Assembly (NCBI RefSeq): GCF_003363435.1
Contig: NZ_QRCT01000049.1
Coordinates: 186,001-250,000 of the forward strand
From: Anaerosacchariphilus polymeriproducens
GTDB lineage: Bacteria; Bacillota; Clostridia; Lachnospirales; Lachnospiraceae
Length of the DNA: 64,000 bases
Reading direction: 5' to 3'
Shown: piece by piece, positions 46,746 to 56,202 of the stretch
Layout of the letters: each line of letters starts with the position of its first letter
Numbering within the stretch: position 1 is the first letter of the stretch
Notes under the pieces: model-generated
The model's database searches: none
What the model was told of the DNA's origin: nothing
The model's input: the letters and a program-made list of their open reading frames with translations, nothing else
Position numbers and translations under genes: made by a program

Positions 46746-48812
46746 TTAGAATCCTAATTCTAATAAGGCTATTCCTATCTGCTTCAACTTAACTGTAATT
46801 ACATTTTCCCTAACAGAAAATTGAATATCACACAGCCTATCAATATCTGTAAAATTTAAGTATTCCATTTTAAAAACAGCTAAACTAATTTTAGTATGCA
46901 TAATAATATTTTTCTTACTTAGCTCCATATCTAATGGAATTTTTAATATTTCCTCCTTCCATTCCACATCATTAGTAACTGGTACAGGAACCATGCCAAT
47001 CCAATATTTTGCAGAATCATCTTTTTTAATAATGAACACAGCCATATTTGAAGTTACCATATATTGGATTAGGCTACTTTGCTGTAAATCATTTTTTATT
47101 AGTTCATATTGATTCTCGATTTGGTGATACAATTCAAATAATTCTTTATCACTGTTCCAAGCAATACTTTCTGGTCTATTGTTAGCTCTATGTATTCCTG
47201 ATGATAAATCTTGATTTCCTATCACTTCGTATTTGGGATGTCTATTTCTTCCTACATTTGCAAATCGACTTAGAAAAAAACGCACCCCCATTCCAACTTT
47301 CCCTTCTCTATGTGCTAGTTCTTTCCCTAAAAAAAGCGGATGTGCCATATCATGAGTATCTATTGCCCAAACTGTATTAAAACAATTACTATTATTACTA
47401 TTAGATGAACATAAATCATAAAAAATTTTTTCTAAATTGCATTTGTTGTATTCAAAAGCTACATGAGAACTAATAATCAAATTAAAGCCGGCTTTATAAT
47501 ATTTATCTGCATCACACCCCACATGGTCCGCTAAAACACCAATACCTTTCCAACTATTCTTTAATTTTTTTACTATTTCATTGATTTCAACTGGTGTAAG
47601 CATTTCATTTAAAGGTATTTCTATCCCATTTTCTTTCATAACATTATCAAAGATATGATCCACATAATCAATTCTAAGAAAATCAAATAAATATTGCTCA
47701 ACTTTGTCGTTTAAATAGTCTATAAAAAAATTGAAAAATTCAACATTTATACCTTTTTCCTTATCATCTAACATATATGATACTGGAATTTTATTAGCTT
47801 TAAGCCCTTTATGTATATAAAAATTTGCATGTAGCCATATAGCATGCTGTCCTTGATTTTGACCATATTTATCTTTATATTCCCAAATAGGAGCTTGTAT
47901 ATTATAAGCATATTTTTTAAAACCTGGAACAGATAACCCATTCCATGTATGAGGCGGAACTGTATAATATCCTAACGCACTCAACCTTTTATTAATCTTA
48001 TCAATACATTCCATATCCCAAATATCAGATTGTTCAATGCCATTTTTCTTTATTTCCTCCTCAACTACCAGCGCAACCTCTTTTTGACATTGATTTTGAA
48101 ATTCTACTGAATATTGTACATCAATATCCATATTATCAAACAATGTTGTTTTATCTTGTGCCAATTTAATCCATCTAAATAATTCCGGTTTTTGTAATCG
48201 GAGTACCGAATCATTACTTGTATGAGGAGTGACATCAAACCCTACTGCCATATTCAGTAAATGACAACAGTCAATAAAGAAAAATATCTGCTCTTTAGGC
48301 AAAACACCTTTGTCCATATATTCCACATTAACTATTTCGTGATTAATATGGAAAAATGATTTTTGACAATAGATAATTCCTGCACTACACTCAAAAAAGG
48401 GGGCAAGATGTATTGCAGAAACCCTTAATGCTGGTAATAATTTAACCGCATCAATAATATTTCCCGTTTCCTCTACTTCGTTTCCTATTGCCCTTATATT
48501 GAAAAAGCAAAAATCTCTCTCTAGTAACCACAACTCATTCTCTTTATCCGAAATTATGCTCTTAGGTCTTACGCCTTTATAACCATATTTCACATATAAT
48601 TTCGCAAAGAAATAAATGATTGCAAAGTCTGAAATTTTTAACAAATCACGAAACATATAATCCGAAATATGCCTTCTTAGCAAATATTGAGCGAAAAACA
48701 AATTAGAATGTTCCATTTCTTTTTCATAAGCAGATCCGATTTTTTCCTTTGCACAACAAAAAATTTTTTTCCAATATTCAGGCAAATTATTTATAACTAT
48801 TTCCTCTTTCAT
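46746..48812 (-). CDS. Divergent GH13-like (alpha-amylase fold) protein with altered acid/base position
   Basis: 688 residues from ATG 48812 (AAGGA eight bases upstream; GTG at 48818 is the longer choice). Barrel motifs: LRVSAIHLAPFF (about 130-139), VGFDVTPHTS (about 190-199), LRIDYVDH with the likely nucleophile Asp382, and AIDTHDMAHP with His487-Asp488. The region that should carry the acid/base Glu reads GVLADHVG, with Asp429 instead. A C-terminal beta domain follows (about 600-688). It could be a glycoside hydrolase or transglycosidase variant or a non-hydrolytic relative; no signal peptide, so cytoplasmic. It overlaps the ATPase gene by about 26 bp. Confidence 0.7.
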   Translation of the reverse strand: MKEEIVINNLPEYWKKIFCCAKEKIGSAYEKEMEHSNLFFAQYLLRRHISDYMFRDLLKISDFAIIYFFAKLYVKYGYKGVRPKSIISDKENELWLLERDFCFFNIRAIGNEVEETGNIIDAVKLLPALRVSAIHLAPFFECSAGIIYCQKSFFHINHEIVNVEYMDKGVLPKEQIFFFIDCCHLLNMAVGFDVTPHTSNDSVLRLQKPELFRWIKLAQDKTTLFDNMDIDVQYSVEFQNQCQKEVALVVEEEIKKNGIEQSDIWDMECIDKINKRLSALGYYTVPPHTWNGLSVPGFKKYAYNIQAPIWEYKDKYGQNQGQHAIWLHANFYIHKGLKANKIPVSYMLDDKEKGINVEFFNFFIDYLNDKVEQYLFDFLRIDYVDHIFDNVMKENGIEIPLNEMLTPVEINEIVKKLKNSWKGIGVLADHVGCDADKYYKAGFNLIISSHVAFEYNKCNLEKIFYDLCSSNSNNSNCFNTVWAIDTHDMAHPLFLGKELAHREGKVGMGVRFFLSRFANVGRNRHPKYEVIGNQDLSSGIHRANNRPESIAWNSDKELFELYHQIENQYELIKNDLQQSSLIQYMVTSNMAVFIIKKDDSAKYWIGMVPVPVTNDVEWKEEILKIPLDMELSKKNIIMHTKISLAVFKMEYLNFTDIDRLCDIQFSVRENVITVKLKQIGIALLELGF

Positions 48813-49803
48813 ATACACAATCCTTCGTATAAATTCCTTTTACAATTTCCTCTAGTTTTGGTTCCTCAACAATAAAATCCGTTACATCATATTTCCCAAC
48901 TATATCTTGCATTAATTCAGGAAAATCTACCTCTTTTTTTAGAAACTTAATAGAAATTCTATTTTTCTCTTCATTTTCTACATTTAATATACCGTTTCTT
49001 TCTCTTATATCTATTAAACAAGTAGTTTCTTCCTTAAATTCAAAATGTACTGTTCTTGTAATTGCATATACATTTTTTAATTCGTCTAAGCTGCCATCAA
49101 AAATTTTTTTTCCTTTATCTATAACAATTATTTTATTACAAATTTCTTCTATATCATCCAAATCATGTGTTGTTAATAATACTGTGGTATTTGTTTCTTT
49201 ATTAATTTTCTTTATAGCCTGCCTAATTTTTTCTTTAACAATTATGTCTAACCCTATTGTAGGCTCATCTAAAAATAACACTGCTGGATTATGTAACATA
49301 GACGCAGCCAAATCTGCTCTCATTTTTTGTCCAAGACTTAAATTTCTTACGGGGGTTAAGTAAAACTCTTTGATTCCAAGTATCTCTATCAAAAAATCTA
49401 ATCTTTCACTAAATTCTTCTTTTGGCACCTCATATATTTTTTGTAATACAGAAAATGACTCCGATACTGGCAAGTCCCACCATAATTGACTCCTATTTCC
49501 AAAAACCACTCCAATATTTTTAGTATACCTTTTTCTTTCTCTGTATGGAATCATTCCATTTACAGTGCATATTCCCTGTGTAGGTTCCATTAATCCAGAG
49601 AGTATTTTTATCGTTGTAGATTTACCTGCACCATTCAATCCAATATAACCAGCCATTTCTCCTCTCCCGACATTAAAACTCAAATCATCTATTGCTCTTT
49701 TTATTGTATATTCTCTCGAAAAAAAAGATTTAAATGTACCTCCTAATCCTTCATACTTTTTATTAACCTTAAATTCCTTACATAAATGTTCTACTGTTAT
49801 CAT
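48787..49803 (-). CDS. ABC exporter ATP-binding protein (COG4586 type)
   Basis: 338 residues. The N-terminal insertion LGGTFKSFFSREYTIKRAIDDLSF, Walker A GLNGAGKSTT, signature LSLGQKMRADLA and Walker B AVLFLDEPTIGLD define the group that works with COG4587/COG3694 permeases. The C-terminal extension is typical. GGAGG precedes the ATG. The two permeases lie directly upstream. Confidence 0.92.
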   Translation of the reverse strand: MITVEHLCKEFKVNKKYEGLGGTFKSFFSREYTIKRAIDDLSFNVGRGEMAGYIGLNGAGKSTTIKILSGLMEPTQGICTVNGMIPYRERKRYTKNIGVVFGNRSQLWWDLPVSESFSVLQKIYEVPKEEFSERLDFLIEILGIKEFYLTPVRNLSLGQKMRADLAASMLHNPAVLFLDEPTIGLDIIVKEKIRQAIKKINKETNTTVLLTTHDLDDIEEICNKIIVIDKGKKIFDGSLDELKNVYAITRTVHFEFKEETTCLIDIRERNGILNVENEEKNRISIKFLKKEVDFPELMQDIVGKYDVTDFIVEEPKLEEIVKGIYTKDCVYERGNSYK

Positions 49804-49853
49804 ATACTATTCCTCCACTTCGCTTTCAGATACCAAATACTTTTATTGTTCTA

Positions 49854-50678
49854 TCAAGTTCCTGTTGGTTCAAATCTTTTCAATCCTATATACCAAACCT
49901 TGATAGAAACAAATAATAAAATAGATGCTACAACTACCGAATAAAGAACAATCTCATAACCGCTAATACTTCCATTTAAAATATGAATTGTCCCTGTATC
50001 TCTTTTTAAGCAAAAAATAGCAGGAAAATATGCCACAATCGGAAATGGCAACAAATATAACAATATTTTTTGTATAATGGCATTCTTATAAATTGTAAGA
50101 GGATATTTTGAAGTATTACTTATTTCAATGCCTGCTGTCATAAATTCTCCACAACAAACAGTCCAAAAGGCAGGTGCAGAAAATAAAAGTTTAATAGCAA
50201 AAAAAACTACCAAACCACATATAAACAATATACACAATAAGAAAATATCCAGCACGCCTAATGACAAATGCAAAACATTGCCCGATAATATGATTATAAC
50301 TAAACCAATTATTACTTCACTCAATCCACTGATTTCTACTCTCTCCATGACAATGTAAAAGATTGGATTTAATGGTCTTAACAAAATTTCGCTAAATCGC
50401 CCATCCTTAATTTTATTCCATGCAAAGCTCCATATATTATCATTATAAAAATGATCCATTCCCTTTACCATAACAAAAAAACCATACATCAAAAACATCT
50501 CATAAAGATTGAAGCCAGCAAGAACATCCATTTGCGAAAAAACTAATATAGTTAATAAAAACATATTAATCTGTCCTATCAATACTGAAAACACTCCAAT
50601 TATGAAATCAGACTTATATTGTAAAATTGTCTTTAACTGTAAATTTAAAAATTGAAAATACAACTGTATATACCGCAT
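49854..50678 (-). CDS. ABC-2 permease (COG3694 type)
   Basis: 274 residues, six hydrophobic helices. LLRPLNPIFYIVMERVEISGLSEVIIGLVII is characteristic. Starts 2 bp after the partner permease stop. Exporter subunit; known relatives move drugs or polysaccharide precursors, substrate here unknown. Confidence 0.88.
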   Translation of the reverse strand: MRYIQLYFQFLNLQLKTILQYKSDFIIGVFSVLIGQINMFLLTILVFSQMDVLAGFNLYEMFLMYGFFVMVKGMDHFYNDNIWSFAWNKIKDGRFSEILLRPLNPIFYIVMERVEISGLSEVIIGLVIIILSGNVLHLSLGVLDIFLLCILFICGLVVFFAIKLLFSAPAFWTVCCGEFMTAGIEISNTSKYPLTIYKNAIIQKILLYLLPFPIVAYFPAIFCLKRDTGTIHILNGSISGYEIVLYSVVVASILLFVSIKVWYIGLKRFEPTGT

Positions 50679-50680
50679 TT

Positions 50681-51559
50681 CTATCCTCCATATATTGTTA
50701 TTTTTTTCTGTGCTTTATTCCACAGAATATGAATCAACGCATTTAAGCATATTATCCAAAAAAATTGTAGAAAAATATGCAACAATATATCAGATGGTTT
50801 GTCAATAATTCCTGACAAAATAGACATTGGAGTATAATACATACTTTGAAATGGTAAACAATATGCTATCTTTCCCAAAATATTAAAACACATCATAAAA
50901 CCTGGATGATGTAGAAATGATAAACTACTTGTAACGAACTCTGTGCCTTTTCCTAGTTCTATATAGAAACTAATTGCCACTAGCTGACCTGAAAACAATC
51001 CCATAATAGAATTTGCAAAAAATTGAAGACCCCAATAATTAGTTGTCCAGAAAGTCAATATCCCCATCAAATACGAAAACAAAAAAAATAGTATAATTGC
51101 CAATACTGTAGAAACTCCAAAAAATAATACACCTAGTAAGGACATTGACTTACAACCTGTTAAAACGAAAGCAACTACCATTAGAGGAACTAAACCAATG
51201 GCTTCACCCATCTTGGAACCAATATGTCGAAAAAAAACCATCATTTTATAATTTAAAGGTTTACTCAAATTCATGGATATGCTTCCTGTTTTTATATCTT
51301 CTGCTATATTCATATTTTCCATACATGAGGTTATATTATAGAACACAACTCCAAAACTTATATATGTAAGATAATTATTTTGTGCCACTCCCATAAAATT
51401 TCCATTTAACTCTAAATATACTGATTTCCAAAGATAATATTGCACAAGCATATTAAAAAGAGTTGAAAATGACCACATTAATGCTTTAAATCTATATGCA
51501 TACTTTTGCTTTAAAGCATTCAAAGCAAAAACACTATATTTTGATAGGTAACTAACCAC
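50681..51559 (-). CDS. ABC-2 permease (COG4587 type)
   Basis: 292 residues, six helices. YAYRFKALMWSFSTLFNMLVQYYLWKSVY at the start and IKTGSISMNLSKPLNYKMMVFFRHIGSKMGEA are signatures. Works as a heterodimer with the 49854-50678 product. 4 bp after the kinase stop. Confidence 0.9.
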   Translation of the reverse strand: MVSYLSKYSVFALNALKQKYAYRFKALMWSFSTLFNMLVQYYLWKSVYLELNGNFMGVAQNNYLTYISFGVVFYNITSCMENMNIAEDIKTGSISMNLSKPLNYKMMVFFRHIGSKMGEAIGLVPLMVVAFVLTGCKSMSLLGVLFFGVSTVLAIILFFLFSYLMGILTFWTTNYWGLQFFANSIMGLFSGQLVAISFYIELGKGTEFVTSSLSFLHHPGFMMCFNILGKIAYCLPFQSMYYTPMSILSGIIDKPSDILLHIFLQFFWIICLNALIHILWNKAQKKITIYGG

Positions 51560-51563
51560 ACTC

Positions 51564-52505
51564 TCACCCTTCCTTATGTATACAGGTTACTTTTCTCACA
51601 ACTACCTCACTATTTTTATAATATTTCTCCACAATATCTTCACTACTAAATCCATTGGCTGCACCATTACAACGAATTTTTAACGCTGCAAATATCTCCG
51701 CCCGAGTCAATGCTTCTACTGCTGAATATCCTTTCATGTAATAATTTATAAAGCATGAAAATAATGCGTCTCCTGCCCCAATAGTATTCACAACGTCACC
51801 TACATGAGCAGCTTCCAATCTGTATATTGTATCATCAGAACGTTCATATAACAGTACCCCCTTCTTACCAAGTCCGATTACTATAATCTTTGATAAATAC
51901 TTTTCTTTCATTTCAAAAATAAATTGTTCTGCACTACATGGTAATTGCTCATCACTCAAAAATAAAATATCTGCATATTCCAAAAATTCCTTATTATATT
52001 CATCATCAATATCACTTAATACGTGAACATCACTAGCAATTAATTTTCCAATCTTTTTTACTTTTTTTAATAATGAGCGATTGAAATTAATATTGCATAA
52101 AACAACCAAATCACTATCTTTTATCGCTGCTTCTAATCTGGTGAAATCCATATTTTTTTCCTGAATGTCTTTCAAATCACAATATATTTGTCTTCTACCT
52201 TCCTCATCATACAATGCAACTGTAACGGGCGTCTCTTCTAATTCATGGTAAATAAACTGGTTTCCTATTTTTTCGTTTTCTAACTTTGATAAAATTCTCT
52301 TTCCTTCTTCATCCTCACCAATAAAAGATGTTATTTGTATATCATTTTCCAATGCCAAAAGAGCTTTTCCAACATTATAAGCCACACCTGAAACATCTGA
52401 TTTTATACCAAAAAAAGGATAATCAATAGGATAATAATTAATTGGAAATTCTCTAACCTTTAGTGTTGTTTCAATATTAATTAAGCCTGATACTATTACT
52501 CTCAT
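51564..52505 (-). CDS. PfkB family carbohydrate kinase
   Basis: 313 residues. Glycine-rich DVSGVAYNVGKALLALE (about 37-53) and the ATP-binding/catalytic NTIGAGDALFSCFINYY with the base Asp (about 250). It phosphorylates a sugar, nucleoside or related hydroxyl. The start lies 29 bp inside the TrmB gene. Sits second in the TrmB-led operon, so its substrate is probably the one sensed by TrmB. Confidence 0.92.
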   Translation of the reverse strand: MRVIVSGLINIETTLKVREFPINYYPIDYPFFGIKSDVSGVAYNVGKALLALENDIQITSFIGEDEEGKRILSKLENEKIGNQFIYHELEETPVTVALYDEEGRRQIYCDLKDIQEKNMDFTRLEAAIKDSDLVVLCNINFNRSLLKKVKKIGKLIASDVHVLSDIDDEYNKEFLEYADILFLSDEQLPCSAEQFIFEMKEKYLSKIIVIGLGKKGVLLYERSDDTIYRLEAAHVGDVVNTIGAGDALFSCFINYYMKGYSAVEALTRAEIFAALKIRCNGAANGFSSEDIVEKYYKNSEVVVRKVTCIHKEG

Positions 52506-53298
52506 TTTCTACCTCATCTTTCTGCCTTGTTTCAAAATCTGTTTTTAAATACAAATTATTATCATATATCTCTTTTCCATATCTATCTCTCAATTTCAAC
52601 AAATATATATCATTATGGATATGCTCAGATAGTATCTTTGTAAACAGAACATTATTGCTTACTGTTCCATTCCATTCCTTCAGCTCTGTCCCCCTATCAG
52701 CTATTAATGATATTTCATTGTCCACAACTAACATAAATCTAGATGCCAAATGCCCTTTATTCATATTTCTATAGTGAGAATAAAATTCCACACCACACTC
52801 TAAATCCAAATCATAAAATGAGAACACCACTACCCTAACTTTGTTTTCTTTTAATGTCTGGAATTCTTCTTTAAAACATGACAAATCAAAATCTGCATTT
52901 ATATAAACCTCATTTTTAGCATTTTTCAAAATAGCCTTTGCTTTAAAGATAGTAGTTTCAAACCCTCTGAAAACAAGATTAATATTTTTTCGTCGTAACT
53001 CTTGATAATTTTTTAATTGTTTTTCTGATTCCTCCATAGCATTTATCATTTCAAAGCGCATTTTACCTAAAATCACTCCTGGTTCTTGTGCTATATACAA
53101 TGCAGTATCATTAGGTACCATTTCAACCATACCCTTTTCTAACATATGTTCTAAAGCATTGTATATTGATGTTCTCGATATATCTATCTTTTTAGCTAAT
53201 TGATATGCCGATAAAGGTTCTGTTCCTAATAAAGCTAAATATATCTGTGTTTCTAACTTTGAAAAATTTAACTTTTCTAAATTCTCTTGAATTCTCAT
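52477..53298 (-). CDS. TrmB-family sugar-responsive transcriptional regulator
   Basis: 273 residues. N-terminal winged helix (about 1-75; KLETQIYLALLGTEPLSAYQLAKKIDISRTSIYNALEHMLEKGMVE) and a C-terminal effector domain with the PLD-like region (about 115-240). Relatives sense sugars. First gene of the 10-kb operon; an inverted repeat sits on its own -10. GAGAGGAATT precedes the ATG. Confidence 0.9.
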   Translation of the reverse strand: MRIQENLEKLNFSKLETQIYLALLGTEPLSAYQLAKKIDISRTSIYNALEHMLEKGMVEMVPNDTALYIAQEPGVILGKMRFEMINAMEESEKQLKNYQELRRKNINLVFRGFETTIFKAKAILKNAKNEVYINADFDLSCFKEEFQTLKENKVRVVVFSFYDLDLECGVEFYSHYRNMNKGHLASRFMLVVDNEISLIADRGTELKEWNGTVSNNVLFTKILSEHIHNDIYLLKLRDRYGKEIYDNNLYLKTDFETRQKDEVENESNSIRLN

Positions 53299-53321
53299 TA
53301 TATCTTAATTCCTCTCATCAC

Positions 53322-53344
53322 TAGTTGTTCATTTTGTACAACTA
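53322..53344. promoter_or_regulatory. TrmB operator
   Basis: TAGTTGT and ACAACTA (7-bp arms) around 9 bp, starting at the -10 box and extending through +1. The position fits autorepression. Confidence 0.6.
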
Positions 53345-53372
53345 TTATATAGTATTTTTTTAATTTCTGCAA
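53344..53372 (-). promoter_or_regulatory. Promoter of the TrmB-led operon
   Basis: Minus strand: TTGCAG (53367-53372), 17 bp, perfect TATAAT (53344-53349). Confidence 0.75.
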
Positions 53373-53436
53373 GTCTAACTTATTGGGGGCACATCATAAA
53401 CTTACACTTCCAACATTTTTATTTTTGTAATAAAAT

Positions 53437-53506
53437 ATCATCTATACAATTACTTCCTCTTTGTTAGTTCGCCAACCACTTAGACCAGAGGTAATGTATA
53501 GATGAT
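53437..53506. repeat. Inverted repeat spanning the start of the ISL3 remnant
   Basis: ATCATCTATACA (53437-53448) pairs with TGTATAGATGAT (53495-53506). The second arm covers the presumed transposase start, so a translational-silencing hairpin of the element is possible. Confidence 0.5.
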
Positions 53507-53823
53507 ATCCAATTATATCAATAAATTATTAAATATTGAAGGTATTTTTATAAAAAATATATTTTAGAACGATTCCCAAGAAAGAACGTAATCAAGTAGA
53601 ATTCTTTGTTGTGATATGTGAAAACAATATATAGAGTTTGGACAAGTCTATTTTCCTAATGCAAAAATTGTAATAGATGAATACCATTTTATTAAGCAAA
53701 TCACTTGGGCTATTGATCGAATAATAAAATTTTAATAATAAAATCAAAGTAATGAAACGTACATCTTATGGAATTAAGAATTTTGAAAGATTTAGAACAA
53801 GAATATTACATTGTACTAATTAA
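53502..53823 (+). pseudogene. Decayed ISL3-family transposase
   Basis: Three remnant pieces in order: the N-terminus MISNYINKLLNIEGIFIKNI; a middle piece PNAKIVIDEYHFIKQITWAIDR (the catalytic DDE-region Asp); and the C-terminus RTSYGIKNFERFRTRILHCTN followed by TAA. Each matches the ISL3 pattern. Most of the roughly 400-residue protein is deleted and the frames are broken. No intact terminal repeats were found. Confidence 0.75.
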
Positions 53824-53841
53824 TTAAGAAAAAGAGAACAC

Positions 53842-53862
53842 AGAGCCTAAAATAAAGGCTCT
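53842..53862 (-). terminator. Terminator of tRNA-Thr
   Basis: AGAGCC/GGCTCT stem with a 9-base loop, followed on the minus strand by CTCTTTTTC, about 40 bases past the tRNA. Confidence 0.65.
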
Positions 53863-53904
53863 CTAAAGTTATTCTCTAGAAAGCCTTTAAAATCAATATT
53901 TGAG

Positions 53905-53977
53905 AGCTGATAACGGGAGTCGAACCCGTGACCTCCGCACTACCAATGCGACGCGCTACCAACTGTGCCATATCAGC
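53905..53977 (-). tRNA. tRNA-Thr (GGT anticodon)
   Basis: Acceptor GCTGATA/TATCAGC, anticodon loop TTGGTAG (anticodon GGT) and T-loop TTCGAAC in an ACGGG/CCCGT stem. The D-stem has one A-C mismatch. CCA not encoded. Confidence 0.95.
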
Positions 53978-54009
53978 TTAGTATTAAATGTTTTAGTCCA
54001 TTAGTATTT

Positions 54010-54050
54010 AAACTACCAATGTTTCGCGCTACCAACTGTGCCACGCCAGC
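54010..54050 (-). pseudogene. 5' half of a second tRNA-Thr (pseudo-tRNA)
   Basis: Carries the same D-arm as the tRNA-Thr (18 identical bases from GGCACAG) and the loop CATTGGTAGT, but the anticodon stem is broken and the T-arm and 3' acceptor are absent. It is cotranscribed with the intact copy from the promoter at 54069-54097. Confidence 0.75.
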
Positions 54051-54068
54051 TTGTATCTCGACTGTAAT

Positions 54069-54097
54069 ACTATACTATAGAGAACATAAATTGTCAA
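54069..54097 (-). promoter_or_regulatory. tRNA-Thr promoter
   Basis: Minus strand: consensus TTGACA (54092-54097), 17 bp, TATAGT (54069-54074). Confidence 0.8.
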
Positions 54098-54123
54098 TAA
54101 CGTATTTTATTTTTGATTACATT

Positions 54124-55541
54124 TTATGCAAACGTAATTCCTTCAAAATCTTCTATTTTTAAAGTCGTTAAATCTTCTTTTCTTATCTGTTCCTGCTGTA
54201 TCAAACGCTGTGATTGTTTTAAAATAGCTGCTTCCAAATAGTTTCTCATTGCTCTTGCATTCGCAAAGTCCTTCGTTTTATAGCACAGCTTTACCTCAAC
54301 CTTTTTTTCTACAAAATGTCTTGCATCGCTGTCAGTATAATAATCAAGTTTCTTTTCCATGCCTTCTAGAATCTGCATCAGTTCATCCACTGTATAATCT
54401 TCAAACGTCAAAATTCTGTTAAACCGTGAACGGAACCCGGGATTAACATTTAAAAATTGATTCATTGGTTCCGGATAGCCAGCGACAATTACAATAAGCT
54501 GGTCTCTATAATCCTCCATCGCCTTTGTAAGCAAATCAATGCCTCCCGGCCAAAATCAGCTTCTCCTCCATTGTTTGAAAGTGCATATGCTTCATCAATA
54601 AAGAGAACACCGCCCTTTGCATTTTCAATTACTTCTTGTACCTTCTGACTGGTCTGTCCTACATAACCTGCTATCAACCCAGAGCGGTCAATTTCAATAA
54701 ATTTGTCTGTCTCAGCAATATCCAATGCATAATAAATCTTTGCCAAAAGCCTGGCAAATGTAGTTTTTCCGGTACCCGGGTTGCCAAGAAACACCATGTG
54801 GTTAGAAAATTCCTGCACTTTTAATCCATTTTCTTTTCTTAGCTTATTGATTTTTATAAATGAAATTAACTTGTGGACTTCTTGCTTTACAGTATCCATT
54901 CCAATAAATCCATTCATTTCTTCTAAAAGTTTATCTAACGATCCTTTTTCAAGCTGAACAACTTCTGTGTCTGTATTGATAGATACCTTCTCTTCTATTC
55001 TTTCTTTTTTCTCTTCTTGATAAACAAATTGTCCATTTTTAATAAATTCTCGTAGCATACATAAATAATCTGTGATTCTGACTAGTTGAACTTCATTCAA
55101 ATCCCGATTACAGGAGATCACTTCATGTCCTACTTTATCAAATGCTTTATAATATACATTTATAATATTATAATATTTGCCTTTCGCTTCCGGAGTATTG
55201 AGCAATTTAGGTTTCAGAAAATAATCAAAAGACTTTGCAGGCCTTAATAACCAGGATTCATCTTCTATTTCACGATTCCTTACCAAGGCTTCTATTTGTG
55301 CTTTCTCCAACTCCTGGAGAAAAAATTTATTAATAAAGTCAATTTCCTCCGTATCGACCTCTCCGTCACACTTAGCCAGATATGCACAAAAAGTGATAAT
55401 ATCTCTCTGCAATATTTCTACAATAGATTCTCCCTGATGAGGGCCGAATCCATCCTTGTCCAACTCAAGTGCCGTATCCAGACAACCTCTTACTATGGTT
55501 AACGTTGTCGGACTAATTGTATAGTCAATACATGTTCTCAT
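54124..55541 (-). pseudogene. TerB-like/AAA ATPase (CbxX/SpoVK-like), frameshifted
   Basis: Two frames make one protein. The first (55541 down to about 54541) has a TerB-like helical domain (EILQRDIITFCAYLAKCDGEVDTEE) and the AAA core: Walker A GNPGTGKTT and Walker B GVLFIDEAY. Reading then runs out of frame after FGREA. The second (to 54124) restores the normal sequence LTKAMEDYRDQLIVIVAGY and the lid. Inserting one A after GCA near 54541 restores GREAIDLLTKAMEDY, so a single-base deletion is the lesion. Cotranscribed with sigH upstream. Mutation, sequencing error or phase variation cannot be told apart. Confidence 0.85.
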
Positions 55542-55570
55542 AACTTACATTTCTCTCCCTATTTATCTAA

Positions 55571-56179
55571 CTATAATAAAATTGAACTTAATTTATTTTT
55601 AATCCTCTGTAATGCATTGTCTACTGACTTGGCAGGCTTATCCAATATTTCTGCAATTTGAATGTATCCTAATCCTGTAATATATAATTTCAATACTTCA
55701 TTTTCAAATTTACTTAAATTCTTTTCCAATTGTTTCTCGATATTAGATACATTCTCCTGGTCAATAAATTTCTCTTCGGGACTTTTCTCCGTTAAACTTT
55801 GTAACACTTCTAATAAAGGAGTTTCTTCTTCCGTAGAATGATTGACGTCTAAATATAAAGATACATAGCTGTTTAATGGAATATGCTTCAATCGGTTCGA
55901 GGCCTGGACTGCACTGTATAATTGTCTGGAAATACAAAGCTCTGCGAAGCTGAAAAAAGATGCCTCTTTTTCAATCTTATAATCTCTGATGGCTTTAAAT
56001 AAGCCTATCATTCCTTCTTGAATCAAATCATCACTTTCTCCACCGATCAGATACATAGCTTTCGCTTTTTTACGCACCAGATTTTTATATTTATTCATAA
56101 TATAATCTGTAATTTCTTCTTGCCCTGCTCGAAGCATATCAATTAACTGTTCATCGGTCATATTTTCATATCTATTCAT
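55571..56179 (-). CDS. sigH: RNA polymerase sigma factor SigH
   Basis: 202 residues. Region 2 (SDDLIQEGMIGLFKAIRDYKIEKEASFFSFAELCISRQLYSAVQ) and region 4 (LGYIQIAEILDKPAKSVDNALQRIKNKL) are complete. Regulates entry into sporulation/stationary phase in relatives. Downstream of rlmB, as is usual in Clostridia. Confidence 0.92.
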   Translation of the reverse strand: MNRYENMTDEQLIDMLRAGQEEITDYIMNKYKNLVRKKAKAMYLIGGESDDLIQEGMIGLFKAIRDYKIEKEASFFSFAELCISRQLYSAVQASNRLKHIPLNSYVSLYLDVNHSTEEETPLLEVLQSLTEKSPEEKFIDQENVSNIEKQLEKNLSKFENEVLKLYITGLGYIQIAEILDKPAKSVDNALQRIKNKLSSILL

Positions 56180-56202
56180 ACCTTACCCCTATACATATAT
56201 GA

